A program made the translations under genes and the position numbers. Under the pieces are notes generated by a model. The model was not told the origin of the DNA. It did not search any database and saw only the letters and a list, made by a program, of their open reading frames with translations. DNA of 61,303 bases from an uncultured Oscillospiraceae bacterium (lineage in GTDB: Bacteria; Bacillota; Clostridia; Oscillospirales; Oscillospiraceae): the NCBI GenBank assembly GCA_944387205.1, contig CALXDZ010000013.1, positions 1 to 61,303 of the forward strand. Reading direction: 5' to 3'. Shown piece after piece: positions 50,044 through 58,370 of the stretch (position 1 is the stretch's first letter; each line of letters begins with the position of its first letter).

Positions 50044-51963
50044 ATGGAGAAGGGAAAGCGGGAAGCCGTTGCCGAGCCCAGAAAAAAACGGGCCGGACGG
50101 AGCAAACTTCCTTTGATCATATTGGGGTGTCTGGTGGCTGCCGCGGCCGCCGGGTATGTGGGCATATGTGCCGCAGCCGCCGGCTCCGACACCATTTTCC
50201 CCAACGTCAGCGCGGTGCTGCCGGACCTGGTTGTGGGCGGCATGACCAAGGACGAGGCCCGGAGCTATCTGGAGCAGGAGCTGCCCGGGGCCATGGAGCG
50301 GTGCAGCTACTCCGCCTCTCTGGTAGATGGAAGCGGCTCCTCCGTGACTTCGGAGGCCGAGCCCCAGAGCACCGAGGAGACCGGAGACAGCGCCCAGGGG
50401 GCGGACAATCAGAGCGCCGTCACCCAGGAAGACCTGACGGAGGCGGGTATGTACTCCTTCACCCTCAGCGATCTGGGGGCCCAGGCGGACCTGGACGCCC
50501 TCACCGAACAGCTCTACCAAGTGGGCCGTACGGGCAATTTCTTCACCAACGGCTGGACCTATCTCAAGCATCTGCTGGGCCGGGACTGTCTGGTCTCGCC
50601 CCAGGACGACGATCTGACTCTGGATAATGCCAAGACCCGGGCCACGGCGGAGCGCCTGGCCGAAGAGCTGAGCTATGAGGCGGTGGACACCTCCTGGGAA
50701 ACGGGCGAGGACACCATCCTCATCACCAAGGCCAAGGACGGCCGGCAGGTGGACAGCGGCGAGCTGGAAACGGCCATCCGCGCCCTGGTCTACGACGGGG
50801 ATGAGGCGAAGCCCTGCGGCTTCACCGTGGTGCCCGCCAAGTCCATGACCGCTCAGGAGATCCACGACGCCGTGGCCGGAGAGATGAAAAACGCCGGCTA
50901 CGACTCTGCCACCGGCACCATTACCCCGGAAAAGCCGGGAGCCGAGTTCGATGTGGAGGAAGCCCAGAAGCTGCTGGATGAGGCTCAGCCCGGTGAGGCT
51001 GTGACCCTCTCCGCCCAGATTGAGGAGCCCACCGTCACCGCCGAGGAGCTGGAAAAGGTGCTCTTCCGGGACGTGCTGGGCACCTACACCACCCATGTGG
51101 GCGGCACCTCCGGCCGGGTGAACAACGTGCGGCTCTCCGCCAAGGCCATCAACGGCTATGTGCTCAACTCCGGGGACGTGTTCTCCTACAACACCGTGGT
51201 GGGCAAGCGGACCACCGCCAAGGGCTACTCCGCCGCCCCCGCCTATGTCAACGGCGAGACGGTGGATGAGATCGGCGGCGGCATCTGCCAGACCTCCTCC
51301 ACCCTCTACATGGCCACCCTTTTGTCCAACCTGGAGATCGTCACCCGGGCGGCCCACCGCTACATCCCCTCCTACATCACCCCCGGCATGGACGCCACCG
51401 TCTCCTGGGGCGGGCCGGAGTTTGAGTTCCGCAATGACACCCAGTACCCTATCCGCATCTCCGCCTCCGTTTCCTCCGGCAAGAATCTGACCGTCACCAT
51501 CTACGGCACCAAGGTGGACGACACCTATGTGAAGATGACCTATGAAAAGCTGGGCACCATCCCCTACGAGACCATCTATGAGGACGACCCCACCCTGCCC
51601 GAGGGCACCGAGAAGGTCAAGCAGACCCCCTACACCGGCTCCAAGTACCGCACCTACCGCGACGTCTACAGCGGCGACGGCAAGCTGATCTCCAGCACCT
51701 TCGAGGCCTCCAGCAACTACAAGTCCCGGGACAAGATCATCCTCCGGGGCACCAAGAAGGTGGAGCCGGAAGTGCCCGATCCCGGCACCGAAACGGAAAC
51801 GCCGGGTACTGGCACGGAAACCCCAGGCACTGGTACGGAAACGCCGGGCACCGGCACCGAGACCCCCGGCACCGGTACGGAAACTCCAGGCACCGGGACC
51901 GAGACTCCAGGCACCGGCACGGAAACGCCGGGCACCGGGACCGAGACCTCCGGCGCCGCCTGA
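50044..51963 (+). CDS. VanW-family cell-envelope protein with Thr/Pro-rich tail
   Basis: The protein has 639 residues; AGGAGG precedes the ATG. A basic start and a membrane helix (residues of about 20-42) make it a type II membrane protein. Residues of about 60-335 contain two peptidoglycan-binding-4 like regions. The VanW domain is residues of about 340-500 (LNSGDVFSYNTVVGKRT, DEIGGGICQTSSTLYMA). A G5-like segment follows, then an extracellular tail of about eight TETPGTG repeats. The role is not established. It is probably bound to the wall, and WalR-like boxes upstream fit that. Confidence 0.9.
   Translation: MEKGKREAVAEPRKKRAGRSKLPLIILGCLVAAAAAGYVGICAAAAGSDTIFPNVSAVLPDLVVGGMTKDEARSYLEQELPGAMERCSYSASLVDGSGSSVTSEAEPQSTEETGDSAQGADNQSAVTQEDLTEAGMYSFTLSDLGAQADLDALTEQLYQVGRTGNFFTNGWTYLKHLLGRDCLVSPQDDDLTLDNAKTRATAERLAEELSYEAVDTSWETGEDTILITKAKDGRQVDSGELETAIRALVYDGDEAKPCGFTVVPAKSMTAQEIHDAVAGEMKNAGYDSATGTITPEKPGAEFDVEEAQKLLDEAQPGEAVTLSAQIEEPTVTAEELEKVLFRDVLGTYTTHVGGTSGRVNNVRLSAKAINGYVLNSGDVFSYNTVVGKRTTAKGYSAAPAYVNGETVDEIGGGICQTSSTLYMATLLSNLEIVTRAAHRYIPSYITPGMDATVSWGGPEFEFRNDTQYPIRISASVSSGKNLTVTIYGTKVDDTYVKMTYEKLGTIPYETIYEDDPTLPEGTEKVKQTPYTGSKYRTYRDVYSGDGKLISSTFEASSNYKSRDKIILRGTKKVEPEVPDPGTETETPGTGTETPGTGTETPGTGTETPGTGTETPGTGTETPGTGTETPGTGTETSGAA
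51786..51947. repeat. Tandem 18- to 21-bp repeats coding for TETPGTG
   Basis: About eight imperfect units, with synonymous changes between copies. They code for a flexible Thr/Pro/Gly spacer at the end of the VanW protein. Confidence 0.85.
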
Positions 51964-51987
51964 TGTCTTCCTTTCCTCTTACGCCTG

Positions 51988-52022
51988 ACGGCGGGAAGCT
52001 GACGCTTCCCGCCGTTTTTTTT
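51988..52022 (+). terminator. Terminator of the VanW gene
   Basis: A 12-bp ACGGCGGGAAGC stem with a 4-nt loop, followed by seven T residues. Confidence 0.92.
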
Positions 52023-52214
52023 CCGCCGGCATAGGCCGGAGGACAAAGAAATTTATAAATTGTTGATTTTTTCTCCGCCGCGCCACATTATAATAAAAAA
52101 AGCGGTGCGATACCTCTCCCGGTCCCCTTTTACTCAGGTCCGGAAAGAGGCAGACCGCTTTGGTGCGCCCAGCCCTTTTCAAAGAGCGGACGTCTTTTGG
52201 AAAGGAAGAGTCTC

Positions 52215-52904
52215 ATGTGTTCTTGCAAAACCTCCTGGAGGCGGCGCCTGCTGCGGGCGGCGCCCTTTCTTCTTATGGCCGCTCTGGCTGCCGCGGCTCT
52301 GCTGGCCGGAGACCAGCTGGACCCGGAGACACTTGTATCCTACGTGCCCGCCCGGCCCTGGCTGGCGGCGGGAATGGTGGTGGCGCTCTTTGCCCTCAAG
52401 AGCCTTTCCGTGGTGTTTCCCACCTGGATCCTGGCGGTGGTCAGCGCCCGTCTTTTCCCTCTGCCTGCCGCTTTGGCGGTGTGCGCCGCAGGGGTGGCAG
52501 TGGAAGTCTCCATCCCCTACTGGATCTCCCGCCTTTCCGGTGCCCAGGCCCTGGAGCGCCTGGTGGAGAAGCACCCCAAGGCTCAGGCCATCCGCTCCTT
52601 CCGTCTGGGCGGCGACTTCTTCTTTGCCTTCCTCAGCCGCATTGTAGGGCTGTTTTCCTGCGATTTGATCTCTATGTACATGGGAGCGGCAGGACTTTCC
52701 TATCTGCCCTATCTGCCCTATCTGCTGGGGTCTGTATGCGGGTTTTTCCCCCATGTGGCGGCCTACACCCTCATGGGCAGCGCCATCGACGCCCCTTCCT
52801 CCCCTCGGTTTTGGCTGGCACTGACGGCAGTGGCGGGGCTGATCCTGTTCTCCTCCGGGGCCTGCCTGCTCTTTCGCCGCCATCACCCCAGCAAAGCCGC
52901 CTGA
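52215..52904 (+). CDS. VTT/TVP38-TMEM64 family membrane protein
   Basis: The protein has 229 residues; AAAGGAAGAG precedes the ATG at 52215. About five to six hydrophobic segments are present, with the VTT core pattern (FPTWILAVVSARLFP, then FRLGGDFFFAFLSRIVGLFSCD). Proteins of this family are related to DedA and may act as lipid scramblases or transporters. A TATAAT at 52089-52094 may be its -10. The gene appears monocistronic. Confidence 0.82.
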   Translation: MCSCKTSWRRRLLRAAPFLLMAALAAAALLAGDQLDPETLVSYVPARPWLAAGMVVALFALKSLSVVFPTWILAVVSARLFPLPAALAVCAAGVAVEVSIPYWISRLSGAQALERLVEKHPKAQAIRSFRLGGDFFFAFLSRIVGLFSCDLISMYMGAAGLSYLPYLPYLLGSVCGFFPHVAAYTLMGSAIDAPSSPRFWLALTAVAGLILFSSGACLLFRRHHPSKAA

Positions 52905-52932
52905 GCTTTCAAAACTGTCCAAAGTTTACCAA

Positions 52933-52941
52933 TTATTCACA
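52933..52941 (+). promoter_or_regulatory. DnaA box upstream of ftsH
   Basis: TTATTCACA matches the TTATNCACA consensus. It lies upstream of the -35 of ftsH. Confidence 0.55.
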
Positions 52942-52950
52942 GCTTCTGCC

Positions 52951-52980
52951 TTGACAAACCTACATTTTGTTTTTTATCCT
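52951..52980 (+). promoter_or_regulatory. Promoter of ftsH
   Basis: TTGACA (52951-52956), 18 nt and TATCCT (52975-52980) in an AT-rich intergenic region. Confidence 0.6.
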
Positions 52981-53001
52981 ATTTCACAATCATTCATTCC
53001 C

Positions 53002-53010
53002 TGTGGATAA
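53002..53010 (-). promoter_or_regulatory. Consensus DnaA box in the ftsH leader
   Basis: TGTGGATAA is an exact inverse TTATCCACA box, next to the GGAGG of ftsH. Confidence 0.6.
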
Positions 53011-53025
53011 GGAGGAAATATCATC

Positions 53026-54894
53026 ATGAAAGAGGTCAAACCCACTCCAAAGCCGCCCAAAAAACCGCTGATCTTCTATTATATCGTGGCCATGATCGTG
53101 GTGATGCTGCTCAACGCCCTGCTCTTCCCCTCCATGCTGGAGCGGCAGGTCACCGAGGTGTCCTACAGCGAGTTCCTGGACATGGTGGACCAGGGCGAGG
53201 TGGACCAGGTGGCCCTGGACGAGAGCGACGGGATGCTGGTCTTTATTTCCGGCGAGGGCAGGGACGCCCGGTACTATAAGACCGGCATCTGGCCCGATGA
53301 CGGCCAGCGGCTTCTCAATCAGCTCCGCTCCGACCCGGACATCGAGTTCAGCTCGGAGATCCCCACCCAGGCCAATCCCCTGCTCAGCGCCATCATCACC
53401 TGGGTGCTGCCCATTTTGTTCTTCATTGTCATCGGCGAGGTGCTCTCCCGCTGGATGGTGAAGAAGATGGGCGGCAAGATGCCCACCATGGGCAACGCCA
53501 TGTCCTTCGGTAAGGCCGACGCCAAGATCTATGTGGAAGCCCAGACCGGCAAGACCTTTGATGACGTGGCCGGCCAGGACGAGGCCAAGGAGTCGCTGAT
53601 GGAGGTGGTGGACTTCCTCCACGAGCCGGACAAATACGCCGCCATCGGCGCCCGGTGCCCCAAGGGCGTGCTGCTGGTGGGCCCTCCGGGCACCGGCAAG
53701 ACGCTGCTGGCCAAGGCCGTGGCCGGCGAGGCCAAGGTGCCCTTCTTCTCCATCTCCGGTTCGGAGTTCGTGGAGATGTTCGTGGGCATGGGCGCGGCCA
53801 AGGTCCGGGACCTGTTCAAGCAGGCCGGGGAAAAGGCCCCCTGCATCGTGTTCATCGATGAGATCGACACCATCGGCAAAAAGCGGGATGGCGGCGGCAT
53901 CGGCGGCAACGACGAGCGGGAGCAGACCCTCAACCAGCTGCTGGCGGAGATGGACGGCTTCGACTCCAGCCGGGGCGTGGTGCTGCTGGCGGCCACCAAC
54001 CGGCCCGAGAGTCTGGACCCAGCTCTGACCCGGCCGGGCCGGTTCGACCGGCGGGTGCCGGTGGAGCTGCCGGACCTGAAGGGCCGGGAGGCCATCCTCC
54101 GGGTCCACGCCAAGGACGTGAAGATGGACGAGAGCGCCGACTTCGCCGCCATCGCCCGGGCCACCTCCGGCGCCTCCGGCGCGGAGCTGGCCAACATCAT
54201 CAACGAGGCGGCCCTGCGGGCTGTGCGGCTGGGCCGCCGTCTGGTGACCCAGGCGGACCTGGAGGAGAGCGTGGAGACCGTCATTGCCGGCGCTCAGCGC
54301 AAAAACGCCGTCCTCTCCCCCCAGGAGAAGAAGATCGTGGCCTATCACGAGATCGGCCACGCCCTGGTGGCGGCCAAGCAGACCGACTCCGCCCCGGTGA
54401 CCAAGATCACCATTGTGCCCCGGACCTCCGGCGCCCTGGGCTACACCATGCAGGTGGACCAGGACCAGCGCAACCTGATGAGCCGGGCGGAGATCCAAAG
54501 CAAGATCGCCACCTTCACCGGCGGCCGGGCCGCCGAGGAGCTGATCTTCGGGCCGGACCACATCACCTCCGGCGCCTCCAACGACATCGAGCAGGCCACC
54601 AAGCTGGCCCGGGCCATGATCACCCGCTTCGGCATGACCCAGGAGTTCGACATGGTGGCTCTGGAGACCGTGCAGAACCAGTACCTGGGCGGCGACACCT
54701 CCCTGACCTGCTCCGCCGAGACGGCGGCCCGGGTGGACGAGCAGGTGGTGGCCGTGGTGAAGGAGGCCCACCAGAAGGCCCTTAAGCTGCTGCGGGAAAA
54801 CCAGGGCAAGCTGCGGGAGCTGGCGGAATATCTGCTGGAAAAGGAGACCATCACCGGCGAGGAGTTCATGGCCATCCTCAACCGTGAGGCCTGA
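53026..54894 (+). CDS. ftsH: ATP-dependent zinc metalloprotease FtsH
   Basis: The protein has 622 residues; AAGGAGG is upstream. Two membrane helices (residues of about 16-35 and 118-140) flank an external domain. The AAA module has [25 protein letters not shown] and [19 protein letters not shown]. The protease site is YHEIGHAL (HExxH). All are intact. It degrades membrane and short-lived cytosolic proteins as a hexamer. It stands alone, not beside tilS and hpt as in Bacillus. Confidence 0.97.
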   Translation: MKEVKPTPKPPKKPLIFYYIVAMIVVMLLNALLFPSMLERQVTEVSYSEFLDMVDQGEVDQVALDESDGMLVFISGEGRDARYYKTGIWPDDGQRLLNQLRSDPDIEFSSEIPTQANPLLSAIITWVLPILFFIVIGEVLSRWMVKKMGGKMPTMGNAMSFGKADAKIYVEAQTGKTFDDVAGQDEAKESLMEVVDFLHEPDKYAAIGARCPKGVLLVGPPGTGKTLLAKAVAGEAKVPFFSISGSEFVEMFVGMGAAKVRDLFKQAGEKAPCIVFIDEIDTIGKKRDGGGIGGNDEREQTLNQLLAEMDGFDSSRGVVLLAATNRPESLDPALTRPGRFDRRVPVELPDLKGREAILRVHAKDVKMDESADFAAIARATSGASGAELANIINEAALRAVRLGRRLVTQADLEESVETVIAGAQRKNAVLSPQEKKIVAYHEIGHALVAAKQTDSAPVTKITIVPRTSGALGYTMQVDQDQRNLMSRAEIQSKIATFTGGRAAEELIFGPDHITSGASNDIEQATKLARAMITRFGMTQEFDMVALETVQNQYLGGDTSLTCSAETAARVDEQVVAVVKEAHQKALKLLRENQGKLRELAEYLLEKETITGEEFMAILNREA

Positions 54895-54921
54895 TATTTC
54901 TTTTCCCCCTGTAAGCCAAAG

Positions 54922-54953
54922 GCGCCCGGGGACCCATTGGGGTCCCCGGGCGC
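54922..54953. terminator. Bidirectional terminator between ftsH and the helicase-loader gene
   Basis: A 14-bp GCGCCCGGGGACCC stem with an ATTG loop, A residues before and T residues after. Confidence 0.85.
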
Positions 54954-54964
54954 TTTGTTTTCTT

Positions 54965-55960
54965 TCAGCCCCGCTCCCGCTTGAGGCGGCGGATGTCCTC
55001 CCCGAAGAAGGCCAGGAGCTCATACTCTCCCTTCAGCCGGGAGACGATCTGGGGGGAATAGCGCTTTTCCAGGTCCGCCAGCAGCAGATTGGTGCTGATG
55101 ACCGTGGGCTTGCCCGCCAGAAGCCGGCCGTTGATGAGCTCATAGAGGGCCGACTGGGTGAAGGCGGTGGTCAGCTCCGTGCCCAGGTCGTCCAGGATCA
55201 TCAGGTCGCACCGCAGGCACCGGTCCACCGCCGCCTGGGCCTCCCCGTCCTCGTCCCGGTCAAACTTCCGGCTCTCGAACTGGGAAAAGACGTGGCCGGC
55301 GGTGTCGTAGACCACGGAAAAGCCCCGCTGGCTCACCTCCCGGGCGATGGCCGCGGACAAAAAGGTCTTGCCCAGGCCCGGCGCGCCGCTGAGCAGCAGG
55401 TTGCCGCTGCCCTTGCCGAAGTGGGAGGCGTAGTGGACGCAGGTCTCATACACCGCCTCCATATTCTCCCGGGGGGACAGGCCCCACTGGGGGTCCGGGG
55501 TCTGGGCGTACCAGTCCAGGGAGAAGGTGTCGAAGCTCTGGCTGCCCAGGTCCAGCATCTGGGACAGCTCCCGCAGCTGCTCCCTGGCGTAATACCCCCG
55601 CAGGCACCGGCAAAGGGCCGAGCCATTGTAGCCGCTGTCGCCGCAGATGGGGCACCCGGGCTTCTCCTCCAGAAAGTCCGCCGGGTAGCCGTGCTCCGTC
55701 AGCAGCCGGCGCTTTTCCTCCTGGAGGCTCAGATTGCCGTCCCGGATGCGGCGGATGGCCGGACCCGGGTCCGTTCCCCGGCGCAGGGCCGAGGACAGGA
55801 TCTGGCTCATGGTGGAGCGCAGCTCCCGGTCGATCTCCCGGATCCGGGGCACCGCCTGGTACACCGCCTCCCGCCGCCGCTGGAAGTCCTGGGCCCGGGC
55901 GGCCTTGTCCGCCTCGAACCGGTCCAGGGCCCGGCGCAGGATCTTGCCGTCATAGCCCAT
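54965..55960 (-). CDS. DnaC/DnaI-type replicative helicase loader
   Basis: The protein has 331 residues. An N-terminal coiled-coil region is followed by a zinc site (CPICGDSGYNGSALCRCL), as in DnaI. The AAA+ module follows: LLLSGAPGLGKTFLSAA (Walker A), DLMILDDLG (Walker B), and STNLLLADLEKRYSPQIVSRL (sensor and arginine finger region). It loads the replicative helicase. Its ATG overlaps the stop of the DnaD-domain gene by 1 nt, the standard primosome pairing. Confidence 0.9.
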   Translation of the reverse strand: MGYDGKILRRALDRFEADKAARAQDFQRRREAVYQAVPRIREIDRELRSTMSQILSSALRRGTDPGPAIRRIRDGNLSLQEEKRRLLTEHGYPADFLEEKPGCPICGDSGYNGSALCRCLRGYYAREQLRELSQMLDLGSQSFDTFSLDWYAQTPDPQWGLSPRENMEAVYETCVHYASHFGKGSGNLLLSGAPGLGKTFLSAAIAREVSQRGFSVVYDTAGHVFSQFESRKFDRDEDGEAQAAVDRCLRCDLMILDDLGTELTTAFTQSALYELINGRLLAGKPTVISTNLLLADLEKRYSPQIVSRLKGEYELLAFFGEDIRRLKRERG

Positions 55961-56925
55961 CAGCTCTCACCTCCCCCTCTCTTTTTCATGTACCGGCGCA
56001 TCTCGGCGATGCGGGGGTCCACCGACCCGCCGCTCTCCGCTGCCGGGGCCTGAGGCCCGGCGCTCCGGCGCTCCGGCGCGCTGTCCCCGCTCTCCACCTC
56101 TTCGGGGGTGTGGAGGCCCTTGCCGTGCCAGTTTTTCAAAATGCCGTTGAGATAGCCCCACTTGAGCTCGTGGCACCGGAGCATGGTCCGGTCGTAGGCC
56201 AGGGCCACCGTCTCCGGCGGAAAGCCCCAGTCCAGCCAGGTGAGGAGATACTTCTCCTCCGACGGGGCGGGGGCACGGTCCCCCAGCTGCAGTGCCCGCA
56301 TATACGAGGGCATCCGCTCCTGGCGCTGGGCGTACTGGCGCAGGTAGGCGGCGGCCCGCTCCTGGGTGTCCAGTCCCCGGCGGGCCCAGGCGTAGCCCTC
56401 CTTCTCGATCTGGCGCATGGTGGGCCGGCGGCCGGGGCCGTACTGGCGGGCGGTGCGCTCAGCGCAGTGGCCCACCAGCAGGAAGATCACGTCCGGCGGC
56501 AGGCCCAGATAGTCGTAAAGGCCCAGCAGCATGGAAAGGTCCGGGGTGGACAGGCGCTTGCCCAGCTTCCGCTCCACCTCCGCCGTCAGCGCCCGGAAGA
56601 TGCCGTCTTTTTCCAAACAGTCGGTGACGTCCTGGCGCTGGTAGGTGGGCGGCTCCCGGGAGGGCTGGGACTCGCCGGCCCGCTCCGGCTGGGCCGGGCC
56701 CAGCAGCTCCATCTGCCGGAGCTTGTCCTCCGCCGCGGCGGTGCGCCGGGCGTCCCAGCGGAGCTCCTGGGCCGCCTGGGCCATGGAGATAGCCCCCCGG
56801 CGGCGCAGCAGACAGATGTACAAAAGGGCCGCGTCCCCGTCCCCCTGCTCCAGCAGGCGGCGGGTCACAGGGCCGGACAGCGTGACGCCCTCGTCCTCCG
56901 GCAGACGCAAAAGGCAGCTTCCCAT
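55960..56925 (-). CDS. DnaD-domain replication initiation protein
   Basis: The protein has 321 residues. ATG at 56925 follows GGAGG by about 8 nt; the extension to 57072 runs into noncoding sequence. It has an N-terminal winged-helix region (residues of about 25-85), a Pro-rich linker, and two DnaD/DnaB-like domains. The last carries the YxxxLxNW-type element in WGYLNGILKNWHGKG. It is the likely partner of the DnaI-type loader in primosome assembly. Confidence 0.88.
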   Translation of the reverse strand: MGSCLLRLPEDEGVTLSGPVTRRLLEQGDGDAALLYICLLRRRGAISMAQAAQELRWDARRTAAAEDKLRQMELLGPAQPERAGESQPSREPPTYQRQDVTDCLEKDGIFRALTAEVERKLGKRLSTPDLSMLLGLYDYLGLPPDVIFLLVGHCAERTARQYGPGRRPTMRQIEKEGYAWARRGLDTQERAAAYLRQYAQRQERMPSYMRALQLGDRAPAPSEEKYLLTWLDWGFPPETVALAYDRTMLRCHELKWGYLNGILKNWHGKGLHTPEEVESGDSAPERRSAGPQAPAAESGGSVDPRIAEMRRYMKKRGGGES

Positions 56926-57060
56926 CTCCGCCGCCTCCTTTCTTGTTCGTTTTCGGCCTCTTCGGGCAGAGGCCGGATTCTGTATTATTTTACACGATTG
57001 TGCCCGAAAGGACAACCCGCAATCTTTTCCCCCGGCTGCTTCGTCTTTCCTGCGGGGGCA

Positions 57061-57092
57061 AAAAGAGACCACCCCGGCGCGGGATGGTCTCG
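57061..57092 (-). terminator. Terminator of the small membrane-protein genes
   Basis: On the minus strand GAGACCATCCCG pairs with CGGGGTGGTCTC (one G-T pair), followed by TTTTTG. Confidence 0.75.
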
Positions 57093-57127
57093 CCGCTTCC
57101 CTGGCCCTTGGGGACAGGGCGGCCCCA

Positions 57128-57346
57128 TCAGAAGAAATAGATGCCGCCCACCAGCATCAAAAGAAAGAGAACCCACAGGACCCAGATGCCCCGTCTCTCG
57201 ATCTCCTGTTCCTCCTCCGGCTGGTCCTCCCGGGGCCTGCCCCAGGTTTTGGCTGTCCGCCAAAACCGCAGCACCGCCACAAGGAGCAGGGCCAGGATGG
57301 CCAAACGGACGCCGTGCTCCTGGAAAAGCGCCTGAAGATCTATAAT
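57128..57346 (-). CDS. Small two-helix membrane protein with a non-standard start
   Basis: The frame codes for about 72 residues with two hydrophobic helices (LAILALLLVAVLRFW and WVLWVLFLLMLVGGIYFF) separated by an acidic linker. GGAGGAG is directly upstream, but no ATG, GTG or TTG lies in range. Translation would start at ATT (57346) or ATA (57343), or inside at a TTG. The function is unknown. It lies 30 nt downstream of another small membrane protein. Confidence 0.5.
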   Translation of the reverse strand: MIDLQALFQEHGVRLAILALLLVAVLRFWRTAKTWGRPREDQPEEEQEIERRGIWVLWVLFLLMLVGGIYFF

Positions 57347-57375
57347 CTCCTCCTTTTCCGCATCCCCGCCGGGGG

Positions 57376-57615
57376 TTACAAAAGGATTCGGGCCGCCAGG
57401 GCCAGCACTGCGCAGACCAGGAGGACCCCCAGCACCACCGCGGCCCTGCGGCCACCTGGGGGGACGCCGCCGTCAGAGGAGTCCTGGCGCTTTTTCCGCT
57501 GTTTCATCACATAGAAATTGCAAAACCAGCACAGCAAAAGGATTCCCACGGTCACTGCCAGCATCACAGTCTGGGCCTCAGGATGAAGGTGGAAATAGAG
57601 TGCTCCCGGCACCAT
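57376..57615 (-). CDS. Small two-helix membrane protein
   Basis: The protein has 79 residues; GGGGAGAGG precedes the ATG. Two membrane helices (VMLAVTVGILLLCWFCNFYV and AAVVLGVLLVCAVLALAARI) enclose a basic cytoplasmic loop. It has no recognisable family. It has its own promoter and probably shares a transcript with the next small gene. Confidence 0.6.
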   Translation of the reverse strand: MVPGALYFHLHPEAQTVMLAVTVGILLLCWFCNFYVMKQRKKRQDSSDGGVPPGGRRAAVVLGVLLVCAVLALAARILL

Positions 57616-57753
57616 AGCCTCTCCCCCCTATTCTTTTTTCACGGATCCCATTCCGGTTACATCGTCATGGCATCAAGCTGCGTTTTTCGCTGGTCCCGCC
57701 GGGGACGGGAAAGACAGCAGGAAAAATCTTGGTATACTATTTTGTTTATAATG

Positions 57754-57783
57754 ATTATACCACGTTCCCGCCGCCCGCTGCAA
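57754..57783 (-). promoter_or_regulatory. Promoter of the small membrane-protein genes
   Basis: On the minus strand TTGCAG (57778-57783), 18 nt and TATAAT (57754-57759). TGGTATA-N19-TATACCA is an inverted repeat across this region. Confidence 0.5.
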
Positions 57784-57833
57784 TCCCAAAAGGTCCCTTT
57801 CCCTTTCGCCCCTTTTCCTCCCCAGATTCCCAA

Positions 57834-57861
57834 TTTACAGGGCAGAAATTTGTGGTATAAT
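57834..57861 (+). promoter_or_regulatory. Promoter of the zapA operon
   Basis: TTTACA (57834-57839), 16 nt and TATAAT (57856-57861). The leader of about 165 nt includes the hairpin CCCCTGTGGGG and shows no other gene. Confidence 0.7.
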
Positions 57862-58034
57862 AGCTGCAAAGCAGCAATTATACATTTTAAGTCCTTTTTC
57901 CCGCCCCTGTGGGGAAAGGGAAAAATTTTGACGGAAGATACCATTTCCGGCTTTGCCGCCACGGTATCCCGAAATGCAGCATTTTACGCTCAGAGAAACA
58001 ACGGGGCCAGCAGGCCCCGGCAGGAGGTAGCGCT

Positions 58035-58370
58035 ATGGAAAATCGTGTGACCATCAACATCTGTGGGGAGGAATACACCTTCGTCGCCCAGGAGGCCCCC
58101 TCCTATATGCAGCGGGTGGGCACCTATGTGGACGAGAAGATGAACGAGGTGCTCCAGAGCGCCCATGTGGGCCGGGTGGACGCCGCCGTCCTCACCGCCG
58201 TCAACATCACCGACGAGCTGTTCAAGGCCCGGGAGGATGCCGAGCATCTGCGGGGCCAGCTCAAGAGCTATGTGGAGGAGGCCAACCGGGCCAAGAACGA
58301 GGCCTCGGAGCTCAAGCGGGAGATCTTCCGCCTCCAGACCCAGCTCAGCAAGACCGGCCATGACAACTAA
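58035..58370 (+). CDS. zapA: Cell division protein ZapA
   Basis: The protein has 111 residues; CAGGAGG precedes the ATG. The N-terminal ENRVTINICGEEYTF strand pair and the long C-terminal coiled coil (residues of about 65-108) are the ZapA outline. It crosslinks FtsZ filaments at the division site. It overlaps the U32 gene by 11 nt. Confidence 0.9.
   Translation: MENRVTINICGEEYTFVAQEAPSYMQRVGTYVDEKMNEVLQSAHVGRVDAAVLTAVNITDELFKAREDAEHLRGQLKSYVEEANRAKNEASELKREIFRLQTQLSKTGHDN

Noticed and set aside
52933..53010. Replication origin upstream of ftsH
   Set aside because: Only two DnaA boxes, no AT-rich unwinding repeat, and no dnaA or dnaN nearby.
56985..57455. Minus-strand frame of 156 codons over the small membrane-protein genes
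   Set aside because: It crosses the terminator, has Pro/Gly-rich composition and no ribosome site. The shifted frame with two membrane helices is more credible.
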